The notes beneath the pieces were generated by a model. The model worked only from the letters and a program-made list of their open reading frames with translations, ran no database searches and was not told the origin of the DNA. DNA of 64,000 nucleotides from Paraburkholderia sp. BCC1884. GTDB taxonomy: Bacteria; Pseudomonadota; Gammaproteobacteria; Burkholderiales; Burkholderiaceae. Positions 48,454-56,728 of the stretch are shown here, one piece after another. A program made the position numbers and the translations under genes. Where the stretch lies: NCBI RefSeq assembly GCF_900996225.1, contig NZ_CAAJGL010000068.1:806001-870000 (forward strand), written 5' to 3'. Positions within the stretch are counted from its first letter, which is position 1. Every line of letters starts with the position of its first letter.

Positions 48454-49095
48454 TCAGCGGTGCGAGCGCCGGTTTTCAACCGCGAACTTGATCAGTTCCG
48501 CCTGACCTTCGATGTCGAGCTTACGCTTCAGATTCAGCCGATGTGTTTCCACCGTGCGCACCGACAGCTCGTTACGTTGCGCGATCTGCTTGCTCGACAG
48601 ACCTTCGGCCAGCGCGTCGAGAATGTCGCGCTCGCGCGGCGTGAGCCGTTCAACCGGCGATTGGATCGCGGACGCCTGAATCAGGCGCGCGCCCAACCCC
48701 GCGCTGAAAAACTGCTTGCCGTCGAGCACCGCGTCGATGGCCTGAATGATTTCGGTGGCAGGGGAGTCTTTCAGCACGTATCCGCTGGCGCCCGCGCGCA
48801 CTGCCTGCGTCACGTATTCGAGGTTGTCGTGCATCGACAGCATCAGCACGCGGATGGCTGGAAAACGCTCATGAAACAGGCCGGCAAGCGCGATGCCGTT
48901 CATGCCATTCATACCGACGTCCATCAACACCAGATGCGGCTCTTCGCTCGCAGCAAGTGCGAGCGCTTCCTGGGCATTGCCCGCTTCGCCTACTACTTCG
49001 ATGTGGCGCACGGCGTCGAGCCGTGCGCGCAAGCCATCGCGCACGAGCGGATGGTCGTCGACGAGAATCAGGCGGGCGAGGGTGGTGTCGTTCAT
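48454..49095 (-). CDS. NarL/LuxR-type response regulator
   Basis: 213 residues. Receiver domain 1-120 with phospho-acceptor Asp59 (LVLMDVGMNG) and acidic residues in LILVDDHPLVRDG. LuxR helix-turn-helix 145-205 (LTPRERDILDALAEGLSSKQ, then SVRTVETHRLNLKRKL). It lies 2 bases after its sensor kinase gene. The likely target is the divergent DUF3311-MctP pair, given the shared intergenic region with repeated TACGTA sites. Confidence 0.94.
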   Translation of the reverse strand: MNDTTLARLILVDDHPLVRDGLRARLDAVRHIEVVGEAGNAQEALALAASEEPHLVLMDVGMNGMNGIALAGLFHERFPAIRVLMLSMHDNLEYVTQAVRAGASGYVLKDSPATEIIQAIDAVLDGKQFFSAGLGARLIQASAIQSPVERLTPRERDILDALAEGLSSKQIAQRNELSVRTVETHRLNLKRKLDIEGQAELIKFAVENRRSHR

Positions 49096-49097
49096 GG

Positions 49098-50507
49098 TCA
49101 GATTTCCTGCAGGGCCGGCGAATGCGGCTCGTGCATGTCCAGCGGCACGTGCGCGGTGAGGAGGGTATGGCCGGCCTGTGAACTGAGCGAGAGCTTGCCG
49201 CCGAGCGCGTCGAGCCGTTCGTGCATATTGCGCAGGCCCACACCGGAGCGCCGCCCGACGAAGGCATGCGTTACGTCGAAACCGCGCCCATTGTCCGCGA
49301 TCGTCAGCGTGACGGCGTCGCGCGAGCGTTCCAGCGTGAGCGCCGCGCTGCTTGCTTTCGCGTGACGCACGATGTTCGTCAGCGCTTCTTGCGCGATGCG
49401 GAACAGGACCGTATTCACCGCATCCGGCAGGATCGCCGCGTGCGTATGCGCAATCTGCGTGAAGCCGATCTCGATGCCGGACTGTTCGCTGAGCTCGCGC
49501 GTGAGTTGTTCGAGCGCCGCCGCCACGCCGAGATCGTCGAGCATCGAGGGACGCAGTGCGTGGGAAATGCGGCGCACTTCGCGCAGCGTGTCGCCAAGGC
49601 GCGTGAGGCTCGTGGAAAGCGCGGCTTCGGCGGCGGGTTCGCGCACTTCACTGCGCTCGAAGCGCGCCAACGCCGATTCGAGCAGCAACTTCACGGAGAC
49701 CATCATCTGGCTGATGCCGTCGTGCAATTCGCGCGACAGTCGCGCTCGCTCGTTTTCCTGCGATTCGACCACCTGCTGCGTGAGGCGCTTGAGTTTGGCG
49801 TCGGCGCTACGGTATTCGGTGACGTTGAGCACGAGCGCGCACAGCGCGATCACGGCGAGGCCGGCCATGGCGATGCCGTCGATCCACTTCATCGTGCGAT
49901 CGATATTGGCCGCGGCCCCTTCGTCGATATGCGCGAGTGTCGTGTCGACGTCGTCGAGATAGATGCCGGTGCCGATCATCCAGCCCCAGCGCTGCAGCGG
50001 CACCACGTAGCCGAGTTTCGAAGCGAGCTTGCCGGTCGACGGACGTTGCCACAGATAGCGCACGTAGCCGCCACCACGCGATGCGGCGGCCAGCAGTTGC
50101 TGGATCGTCGGCGCGCCTTGCGGATCGCGCAGCGCCCACAGATCGCGCCCGACGATGTCGGGCTCGCGCGGATGCATCAGCGCACGGCCATGCATGTCGA
50201 AGACAAAGAAGTAGCCGTCCTTGCCGAAATCCATCTTGCCGAGCATAGCGAGCGCGCGCGTGCGCAGCATGGCGTCGTCGCGCGCGTTGTCGCTGCCGGC
50301 CTCGTAGAGCGGCGCAATCGCGGTGGTGGCAAGTTCGACGTAATGCTTGAGTTCGATCTGCTTGCTCGCCATATAGGCGGCCTGGGCGGTCGCGTGCTGC
50401 CGTTCGGCGAGCGCGGTGGCTTGCTCGCGCACCCCGGTTTCGATGCTCGCAATGGCCACCAGAAAAGGCACGATGGCCAGCAGGACAATCTTTGCTTTCA
50501 GTTTCAT
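49098..50507 (-). CDS. Sensor histidine kinase with extracytoplasmic Cache domain
   Basis: 469 residues from ATG 50507 (MKLKAKIVLLAIVPFLVAIA is the first TM helix; the longer frame to 50744 crosses the divergent promoter region). A periplasmic single-Cache sensor (residues ~40-190, with GKDGYFFVFDMHGRALMHPR and RWGWMIGTGIYLDDV), TM2 at about 210-230, HisKA_3 (RLSRELHDGISQMM) and a HATPase domain (IADNGRGFD, SGVGLRNMHERL). NarX/UhpB-class kinase, partner of the adjacent NarL-type regulator. Cache domains often detect small carboxylates, which would fit the monocarboxylate symporter next door. Confidence 0.93.
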   Translation of the reverse strand: MKLKAKIVLLAIVPFLVAIASIETGVREQATALAERQHATAQAAYMASKQIELKHYVELATTAIAPLYEAGSDNARDDAMLRTRALAMLGKMDFGKDGYFFVFDMHGRALMHPREPDIVGRDLWALRDPQGAPTIQQLLAAASRGGGYVRYLWQRPSTGKLASKLGYVVPLQRWGWMIGTGIYLDDVDTTLAHIDEGAAANIDRTMKWIDGIAMAGLAVIALCALVLNVTEYRSADAKLKRLTQQVVESQENERARLSRELHDGISQMMVSVKLLLESALARFERSEVREPAAEAALSTSLTRLGDTLREVRRISHALRPSMLDDLGVAAALEQLTRELSEQSGIEIGFTQIAHTHAAILPDAVNTVLFRIAQEALTNIVRHAKASSAALTLERSRDAVTLTIADNGRGFDVTHAFVGRRSGVGLRNMHERLDALGGKLSLSSQAGHTLLTAHVPLDMHEPHSPALQEI

Positions 50508-50527
50508 CGTTCGAAAAAACCGCGGCC

Positions 50528-50562
50528 AACTACGTAATAGTACGTAGCCGGCATACGTAGTT
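50528..50562. promoter_or_regulatory. Repeated TACGTA sites in the kinase/symporter intergenic region
   Basis: Three TACGTA hexamers (50531-50536, 50541-50546 and 50554-50559). The outer two are embedded in the perfect inverted repeat AACTACGTA / TACGTAGTT. Position is directly upstream of the sensor kinase start and about 230 bases before the DUF3311 gene. Likely binding sites for the neighbouring NarL-type regulator or another dimeric factor. Confidence 0.55.
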
Positions 50563-50787
50563 GCGCGCTTGTGAGGAAGCTTACGAACGCGAATACTACA
50601 TCCCCGCGGCATACCGCGCCTCGTTCGTCGCAGCCGATTTGTATGAACTTTAAATCGGTCCGGCCTCGGCCGCGTGGGTGGCGTGCAAGCAGGCGATGCC
50701 GGTTTGCCGTCTAATAGGAAACCGGTTTTCCGCGTCCGAACCACGAGTTACGGTACGCGGTGTCAATAATAGACTTAGGAGAAGTTC

Positions 50788-50985
50788 GTGGAGACCTCCC
50801 CATCCGCCAGCCGTTCATGGCTCTGGCTCATTCTGCTTATCCCTTACATCGCGCTGTTGTGGCTGCCGTTCTATAACGACACGCGTCCGTCGTTCGCCGG
50901 CTTCCCGTTCTTCTACTGGTATCAGTTCTTGTGGGTGCCGTTGACCTCGCTACTGATTTACGTCGTGTACCGAGGTGTCAAATGA
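50788..50985 (+). CDS. DUF3311 small membrane protein
   Basis: 65 residues, two TM helices (WLWLILLIPYIALLWLPFYN and FYWYQFLWVPLTSLLIYVVY). This is the standard small partner encoded before SSS-type monocarboxylate transporters. It starts at GTG 50788 with TAGGAGA upstream; its stop overlaps the symporter ATG (ATGA), so they are translationally coupled, as with other small subunits of solute:sodium symporters. Confidence 0.92.
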   Translation: METSPSASRSWLWLILLIPYIALLWLPFYNDTRPSFAGFPFFYWYQFLWVPLTSLLIYVVYRGVK

Positions 50986-52463
50986 GTGATCTGAATCCTG
51001 TGAACCCGGTAGCGATGACGGTCTTTATCGCCTTCTTCGTGCTCGTCACCGTGGTCGGTTTTTTTGCCGCGCGCTGGAAGCGGGGCGATCTGACGCAATT
51101 GCACGAATGGGGCCTCGGTGGCCGTCAGTTCGGCACGGTCATTTCATGGTTCCTGGTGGGCGGCGACTTCTATACCGCCTACACGGTGATCGCAGTGCCG
51201 GCGCTGGTGTATTCGGTGGGCGCCTACGGCTTCTTTGCGTTGCCGTACACGATCATCGTCTATCCGTTCGTGTTCGCGGTCATGCCGAAGCTGTGGAAAG
51301 TCGCGAAGGAGAAGGATCACATCACGGCGGCGGACTACGTGCAGGGTGAGTACGGCGGCAAGTGGTTTCCGGCGGCCGTCGCGCTGACCGGCATCATCGC
51401 CACCATGCCGTATATCGCGCTGCAACTCGTGGGCATGCAGGTCGTGATCAAGGGGCTCGGCGTGTCCGGTGAAATGCCGCTGATCGTCGCTTTCGTGATT
51501 CTGGCGCTCTACACCTACGCAAGCGGCCTGCGTGCCCCGGCGATGATCGCGTTCGTGAAGGACATCATGATCTATATCGTCGTGATCGCGGCAGTGTGGC
51601 TGATTCCGTCGAAGCTCGGCGGCTACGCGCATGTGTTCGACGCGGCCGATACGTACTTCAAGGCCAAGGGCGGCGCAACGGGCATCCTGCTGAAGCCGAC
51701 GCAGTTCACCGCGTATGCGTCGCTCGCTTTGGGCTCGGCGCTGGCGGCGTTCATGTATCCGCATACGATGACGGCGGTGCTGTCGTCTTCGTCGGCGAGC
51801 ACGGTGCGCAAGAATGCGATTTTCCTGCCGGCGTACACGCTGCTGCTGGGTCTGATCGCCTTGCTCGGCTATATGGCCATCGCGGCCGGCGTGCATGTGA
51901 AGTCGGCCTCGGATATGGTGCCGGCGTTGTTCAACACGCTGTTCCCGTCGTGGTTCGTCGGCTTTGCGGCGGCGGCGATTGCGATCAGCGCGCTGGTGCC
52001 CGCGGCGATCATGTCGATCGGCGCGGCCAATCTGTTCACGCGCAATCTGTGGCGTCCGCTGGTTTCGCCGAACATCTCGCCTGAGGGCGAGGCGTCCACG
52101 GCGAAGCTCGTGTCGCTGGTCGTGAAGTTCGGCGCGCTGCTGTTCATCGTGTTCCTGCCGACGCAGTACGCGATCGACCTGCAATTGCTCGGCGGCGTGT
52201 GGATCCTGCAGATTTTCCCGGCTATCGTGTTCTCGCTGTACACGCGCCGTCTGAATACGCCGGGCCTGTTCCTCGGCTGGCTGGTCGGGATCGTGATCGG
52301 CACGAGCCTTGCCGTCATTCAGGGGCTCAAGCCGGTGTACGCGCTGCATCTGGGCGATGCGGTCTATCCGGTGTATATCGGCCTGATCGCGCTGACGGCC
52401 AATATCGTCGTGAGCTTCATCGTGTCGATGGTGTCGCCGCGACGCGCGGCGGTGACGGCCTGA
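50982..52463 (+). CDS. mctP: Solute:sodium symporter, MctP-like monocarboxylate transporter
   Basis: 493-residue inner-membrane symporter with about 13 TM helices. Typical SSS stretches include GFFAARWKRGDLTQLHEWGL-type N-terminus, WFLVGGDFYTAYTVIAVPAL, and ALVPAAIMSIGAANLFTRN with the sodium-site small residues. The DUF3311 partner and the overall sequence style match MctP, which takes up lactate, pyruvate, propionate and related acids in rhizobia. ATG 50982 is chosen from the ATGA overlap. Followed by a strong terminator. Confidence 0.9.
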   Translation: MSDLNPVNPVAMTVFIAFFVLVTVVGFFAARWKRGDLTQLHEWGLGGRQFGTVISWFLVGGDFYTAYTVIAVPALVYSVGAYGFFALPYTIIVYPFVFAVMPKLWKVAKEKDHITAADYVQGEYGGKWFPAAVALTGIIATMPYIALQLVGMQVVIKGLGVSGEMPLIVAFVILALYTYASGLRAPAMIAFVKDIMIYIVVIAAVWLIPSKLGGYAHVFDAADTYFKAKGGATGILLKPTQFTAYASLALGSALAAFMYPHTMTAVLSSSSASTVRKNAIFLPAYTLLLGLIALLGYMAIAAGVHVKSASDMVPALFNTLFPSWFVGFAAAAIAISALVPAAIMSIGAANLFTRNLWRPLVSPNISPEGEASTAKLVSLVVKFGALLFIVFLPTQYAIDLQLLGGVWILQIFPAIVFSLYTRRLNTPGLFLGWLVGIVIGTSLAVIQGLKPVYALHLGDAVYPVYIGLIALTANIVVSFIVSMVSPRRAAVTA

Positions 52464-52486
52464 TCGTTTTTTGCGCTGCTTGATGA

Positions 52487-52521
52487 ACGCCGCGGATCGG
52501 TCGATCCGCGGCGTTTTTTTT
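52487..52521 (+). terminator. Strong bidirectional terminator between mctP and the DadA-like gene
   Basis: A 13-bp perfect stem ACGCCGCGGATCG/CGATCCGCGGCGT with a 2-base gap at the tip, then eight T. It ends one base before the convergent oxidoreductase stop. The leftward T-run is weak, so rightward termination is the main role. Confidence 0.92.
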
Positions 52522-53763
52522 CTAGAAACGCTCTACCCGGAACGGTTGCGGATCGACAATACTCGGCTCGCCGGTCATCATCTCCGCAATCAGCCGGCCT
52601 GTGATCGGCCCCAAAGTCAGCCCGTGATGGGCATGGCCGAAGGCGAACCACAAGTCGCGGTGACGTCGCGCGGGTCCGATGATCGGCATCATGTCCGGCG
52701 TGCAGGGGCGGTTGCCCATCCATGGTTCGTCGTCGACACGTTTTCCGAGCGGGAACAGTTCGCGCGCGATCGGCTCGACAGCGGCGAGCTGGGTGGGTGT
52801 CCTGGCTGCGTCACGTTGCGCGATTTCAGCACCGGTGGTGAGCCGTATTCCGCGCGCCATCGGCGCCAGCACATAGCCGTTTTCGGCGTCCAGAACCGGT
52901 TGATGCAGCCGCGCCTCGCCCTCGGGCGCGTAGTGCATGTGATAGCCGCGCTTGACCGCAAGCGGCAACCGGTAGCCGAGCCGCGAACTCACCCGATCCG
53001 ACCACGGCCCCAATGCGACCACGGCCGACGAAGCCGACAGCGTGCCGTCGTTCGTTTCGACTTCCCAGCCTTCGCGAAGCGTATCCGCGTCGCCGATAAA
53101 AAACCGTCCGCCCAGTGCTTCGAAATATTTCGCATAAGCGGTGACGAGGGCGTTGGGATCGCTCACCGAATCGGATTGCGGATAGCGCAACCCACCTCGC
53201 AAGCTGCGGTCGAGATCGGGCTCGGCGCGTTGCAGGCTCGCGGAATCGAGTGTTTCGAAAGCGATGCCGTATTCCCGATGCCATTGTTCCGCGAGCCGGA
53301 TTTCCGCTGCGTGAGCGGCTTCGCTGCGAAACACTTTCATCCAGCCGATCGGACGCAGCAATGCGCTCGCGCCGGCCTCGGCCGCAAGCGTCCGATGTTC
53401 GCTCACGCAATGCTCGATCAGCGTCGCGTACGACTTCGCGATTTCCGCGTGCCTCGCCGGATGGGAGTTGCGCCAGTATTGCCACAGGAAGGGCGCGACC
53501 TTGAGTATGGCGTCGGCATGGTAGCGAACGTCCGGCGACTGGTTGCGCGCATAGCGTAGCAAGGTGTCGAGTCCACGTGGAAACGCGTAGGGATACACGC
53601 CTTCGCGCTGGATCAGCCCCGCGTTGCCGAACGAGGTCTCGTTGCCCGGCAGCTTGCGATCGACCAGCGCTACCTGGCGGCCGCGTTTCTGAAGATGCAC
53701 CGCCACGCTTACGCCCACGATCCCCGCGCCGAGAACGATGGCGTCGAATTTTATTGTGCTCAT
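52522..53763 (-). CDS. D-amino acid dehydrogenase-like FAD oxidoreductase
   Basis: 413-residue DAO-family flavoenzyme. It has the Rossmann motif VLGAGIVGVSVAVHLQKRGR, a covalent-type or cofactor loop GNETSFGNAGLIQ, and the C-terminal DadA-like PDMMPIIGPARRHRDLWFAF then GHAHHGLTLGPITGRLIAEM. It would oxidise a D-amino acid or similar amine and pass electrons to the respiratory chain. ATG 53763 overlaps the stop of the LysR gene (ATGA). No alanine racemase is adjacent, so the substrate may differ from D-alanine. Confidence 0.88.
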   Translation of the reverse strand: MSTIKFDAIVLGAGIVGVSVAVHLQKRGRQVALVDRKLPGNETSFGNAGLIQREGVYPYAFPRGLDTLLRYARNQSPDVRYHADAILKVAPFLWQYWRNSHPARHAEIAKSYATLIEHCVSEHRTLAAEAGASALLRPIGWMKVFRSEAAHAAEIRLAEQWHREYGIAFETLDSASLQRAEPDLDRSLRGGLRYPQSDSVSDPNALVTAYAKYFEALGGRFFIGDADTLREGWEVETNDGTLSASSAVVALGPWSDRVSSRLGYRLPLAVKRGYHMHYAPEGEARLHQPVLDAENGYVLAPMARGIRLTTGAEIAQRDAARTPTQLAAVEPIARELFPLGKRVDDEPWMGNRPCTPDMMPIIGPARRHRDLWFAFGHAHHGLTLGPITGRLIAEMMTGEPSIVDPQPFRVERF

Positions 53764-54671
53764 CTGCTGGGTCCGAATTCACTTTGCCCGAAAATTTCCA
53801 CTATCCAATCCACGAATGCTCTCGTCGCGCCGCTTGCGTTGCGTCCCATCGGATACACAAGAGAAATGGGCACCGGCGAACATCGGACGCTGGCCAGTAC
53901 TTCCTTCAGACGCCCTGATGTCAGATACGGCAGCGCGACGAACTCGGACAGCTGGATAAGTCCCAATCCTTCGAGGCCGCATTGCAAATAGGCTTCGGTT
54001 TCGTTCACGCTGAACCGGCTCTGCATCGTCATGCCGTGATCTTCGCCGTATACGTGAAAGCGCCAGTCGAGCGGCCGGCCCGTTGCATTGGAGAGATAGT
54101 TGACCGCCCGGTGACTCGCCAGCTCGCCGAGCGTTTGCGGCTCGCCATATTCCTTCAGATAGCGCGGCGCCGCGCAGGTGATCCAGTTGAGTTCGCCCAC
54201 CCGTCGCGCGATCAATGACGAGTCCGCCAGTTCGCCCGTGCGGATCACGCAGTCGATGCCGTCGTAGATCAGGTCCGCGGGCCGGTCGCTTAGTCCGAGC
54301 ACGAGCTCGATGCCGGGAAAGCGTTGCTCGAATTCCCGCAGCCTCGGCAGCACGAGCGCCCGGCCGATCACGCCCGGCATGTCGGCTCTCACGCGCCCGC
54401 GAGGCGCGGCGGTATCGGTCGACAGTTCGCTTTCGGCGCGTGCGATCTCCGCGAGGATGGTCCGGCATGACGCGTAATAGCGTTCGCCGGCGTCGGTCAG
54501 ACTCAGTGTGCGCGTGCTGCGGCGAAGCAGGGCAGCGCCCAGTTCGCGTTCGAGATTTTTGATGATCGTCGTGACCGACGAGCGCGGCATGGACAGCGTC
54601 CCGGCAGCCTTGCTGAAGCTCTGCGCCTCGACGATGCGCGCGAAGATGGTCATCGCTTGAAGTTTGTCCAT
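53760..54671 (-). CDS. LysR-family regulator coupled to the DadA-like gene
   Basis: 303 residues. N-terminal winged helix (MDKLQAMTIFARIVEAQSFS, then GTLSMPRSSVTTIIKNLERE) and a periplasmic-binding-fold effector domain from about residue 90. It belongs to the CrgA/PA2877-like branch starting MDKLQAM. Translationally coupled to the downstream oxidoreductase and divergent from the NmrA-type reductase across a 217-base gap, so it could control both. Confidence 0.93.
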   Translation of the reverse strand: MDKLQAMTIFARIVEAQSFSKAAGTLSMPRSSVTTIIKNLERELGAALLRRSTRTLSLTDAGERYYASCRTILAEIARAESELSTDTAAPRGRVRADMPGVIGRALVLPRLREFEQRFPGIELVLGLSDRPADLIYDGIDCVIRTGELADSSLIARRVGELNWITCAAPRYLKEYGEPQTLGELASHRAVNYLSNATGRPLDWRFHVYGEDHGMTMQSRFSVNETEAYLQCGLEGLGLIQLSEFVALPYLTSGRLKEVLASVRCSPVPISLVYPMGRNASGATRAFVDWIVEIFGQSEFGPSR

Positions 54672-54888
54672 GAGCGGGGCGTCGGTCCAATGAGCGTGGC
54701 GTCGTTCGCAGGCGGCCTGAAGCGGGTTTTCATCTTACAGGGATGCGGCGGTGGTCATGACGTTCGACGCACACGCTTTCTCATTTCCATTACCGCGAAC
54801 AATGCCGCGGACCTCGACACCTACACTGCAATCCGTCCGTGCAAGCGAACGCTTTCCAAACGGTTTCTGTCTTCGAAAAGGTCCACTC

Positions 54889-55842
54889 ATGTCGCACTCC
54901 CAGTCCATTCTCGTTCTCGGTGCCGGTGAACTCGGCATGGCGATGATGCGCAGTCTCGCACGTCGCGCCGCCGCTGCGCCTCAGGTGTCGATCGCCGTCT
55001 TGCTGCGGCCCGCCACGCTGCACTCGGGCGATCCGGCCAGGCGCAAGGATATCGACGAATTGCGCGCGCTCTCCATCGAACTGGTGTCAGGTGATCTCGC
55101 CGGGCAGGACGCGGCTTCGCTTGCCGCGCTGTTCCGGCGCTTCGATACGGTGATCTCCTGCACGGGGTTTGTCGGCGGCAAGGGAGTGCAGTTGAAGCTC
55201 GCCCGTGCCGCGCTCGAGGCGGGTGTGGCGCGTTATTTCCCATGGCAATTCGGCGTCGATTATGACGTGATCGGCCGGGGCAGCGCGCAGGATCTGTTCG
55301 ACGAGCAACTCGACGTGCGCGATCTGCTACGTGCCCAGCAGCGCACGGAATGGGTAATCGTATCGACGGGCATGTTCACCAGCTTTCTGTTCGAACCGTC
55401 CTTCGGCGTGGTCGACCTGGAACAGAACACGGTTCATGCATTGGGGAGTTGGGACAACGCAGTCACCGTCACCACGGCAGACGACATCGGCGCGTTGACG
55501 ACGGAGATCGTGTTTGCCAGGCCGCGCATCGCCAACCAGGTCGTCTATCTCGCCGGTGACACGGTGAGCTATCGCCGGCTCGCCGATAGCCTCGACGCCA
55601 TGCTCGGCCTGCACGTGCGTCGCGTCGAATGGAGCGTGCCGCAGTTGCAGGCGGAACTGGCCGCGGAGCCCGACAGCTCGCTCAGGAAATATCGGGCCGT
55701 GTTCGCGGCCGGGGCCGGCGTCTCGTGGTCTCCTGCGCAGACCTTCAACGCGCAGCGCGGCATCGCAGTCTGCGGGATCGAACAATGGATGCGCGAAAAC
55801 TTGCGGCAAGACGAGGGCGTTTCGCTTCCGTACCCAGGCTGA
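54889..55842 (+). CDS. NmrA/isoflavone-reductase-like NAD(P)-binding protein
   Basis: 317 residues with a Rossmann motif VLGAGELGMAMMRSLARRAA, the IFR-like catalytic-region segment YFPWQFGVDYDVIGRG (Lys of typical isoflavone reductases is not evident in it) and NQVVYLAGDTVSYRRLADSL. Such proteins reduce aromatic alcohols or act as redox sensors. ATG 54889 follows AAAGG; the frame to 54751 runs into the divergent regulator region. Expression is probably governed by the divergent LysR protein. Confidence 0.87.
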   Translation: MSHSQSILVLGAGELGMAMMRSLARRAAAAPQVSIAVLLRPATLHSGDPARRKDIDELRALSIELVSGDLAGQDAASLAALFRRFDTVISCTGFVGGKGVQLKLARAALEAGVARYFPWQFGVDYDVIGRGSAQDLFDEQLDVRDLLRAQQRTEWVIVSTGMFTSFLFEPSFGVVDLEQNTVHALGSWDNAVTVTTADDIGALTTEIVFARPRIANQVVYLAGDTVSYRRLADSLDAMLGLHVRRVEWSVPQLQAELAAEPDSSLRKYRAVFAAGAGVSWSPAQTFNAQRGIAVCGIEQWMRENLRQDEGVSLPYPG

Positions 55843-55983
55843 CGAGCGGAAACGCCCCCGCAGAGGCTGCCGGCAGGCGCGCCGGACACGTTAAAATGCC
55901 GCCCTCGCTCATGCCTCGGGCGCCCTGCCGCGGTCCCGGCCACCGCCAGCGTGTAAACTGCTGACTTTTTTGACTCCGGTGGT

Positions 55984-56718
55984 ATGTTGCAAGCCCCCCA
56001 GCGCACAGCGTTCAGCGGTCCTGCGCTCATTCGCTTACTGGCCCGTCTGGCAGATGTCGACGTTCCCGAATCCGGGCAATCGCTCTCGGACCGGCTTAGC
56101 CAATGGCTCGGCTGGACCGACGCTATTGCGTTGTCGTCGGCGCTGAGCGGTAAGCCGCCCGCAGTCGCCGTCAGCGCGCGCGCGTTCGGCAGCGCGGAAG
56201 AGGAAGAGTTCGCGCGGGCGCGCGCCGCGATGGCCAAGGCCATCGCCGGCGATAGCGCGTTTGCCGTGGCCGGAAGACGCCCCCCCGCGCAGACCGCGCC
56301 CGCGGACGCACCGGCCGACTACGCCGTGTTCCGCCAGCGCTATCTCTCCATGCAGCAGACCATGGAAACCGGCATCGGCGCGCTGCGCAGCCGCCTGCGC
56401 GCCACGCTGGCCACGCAAACGCCCGCCATGGCGCGGCTCGCCGTGGTGGACGCCGTCATGGAGCGCGCGCTGGGCGAGCGTGAGCGCACGCTCCTCGCGA
56501 CGGTGCCCGGCTTGCTCGCCGGCCATTTCGAGCGCTTGCGCAAGGCCGAGGCACGCACACTCGCGAGCGACGAAGGTGTGGTGCAGGACGCCGCCGCTGC
56601 CACGCCGGGCGCGTGGCTGGACGCGTTTCGCAACGACATGCGCAGCGTCCTGCTGGCCGAGCTGGAAGTTCGTTTACAACCGGTCGAAGGGTTGCTTGCC
56701 GCCCTTCGCACCCGCTAA
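55984..56718 (+). CDS. DUF3348 protein, first gene of the motor-like cluster
   Basis: 244 residues, cytosolic, mostly helical. Recognisable DUF3348 stretches: FSGPALIRLLARLADVDVPE at the start, YAVFRQRYLSMQQTMETGIG at about 112-131, and PGAWLDAFRNDMRSVLLAEL near the C-terminus. The family has no known function. The stop is 10 bases before the DUF802 channel gene, so it should be co-translated with the motor-like proteins and may be an assembly or regulatory partner of the long tail. Confidence 0.88.
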   Translation: MLQAPQRTAFSGPALIRLLARLADVDVPESGQSLSDRLSQWLGWTDAIALSSALSGKPPAVAVSARAFGSAEEEEFARARAAMAKAIAGDSAFAVAGRRPPAQTAPADAPADYAVFRQRYLSMQQTMETGIGALRSRLRATLATQTPAMARLAVVDAVMERALGERERTLLATVPGLLAGHFERLRKAEARTLASDEGVVQDAAAATPGAWLDAFRNDMRSVLLAELEVRLQPVEGLLAALRTR

Positions 56719-56728
56719 CCGGGACACC

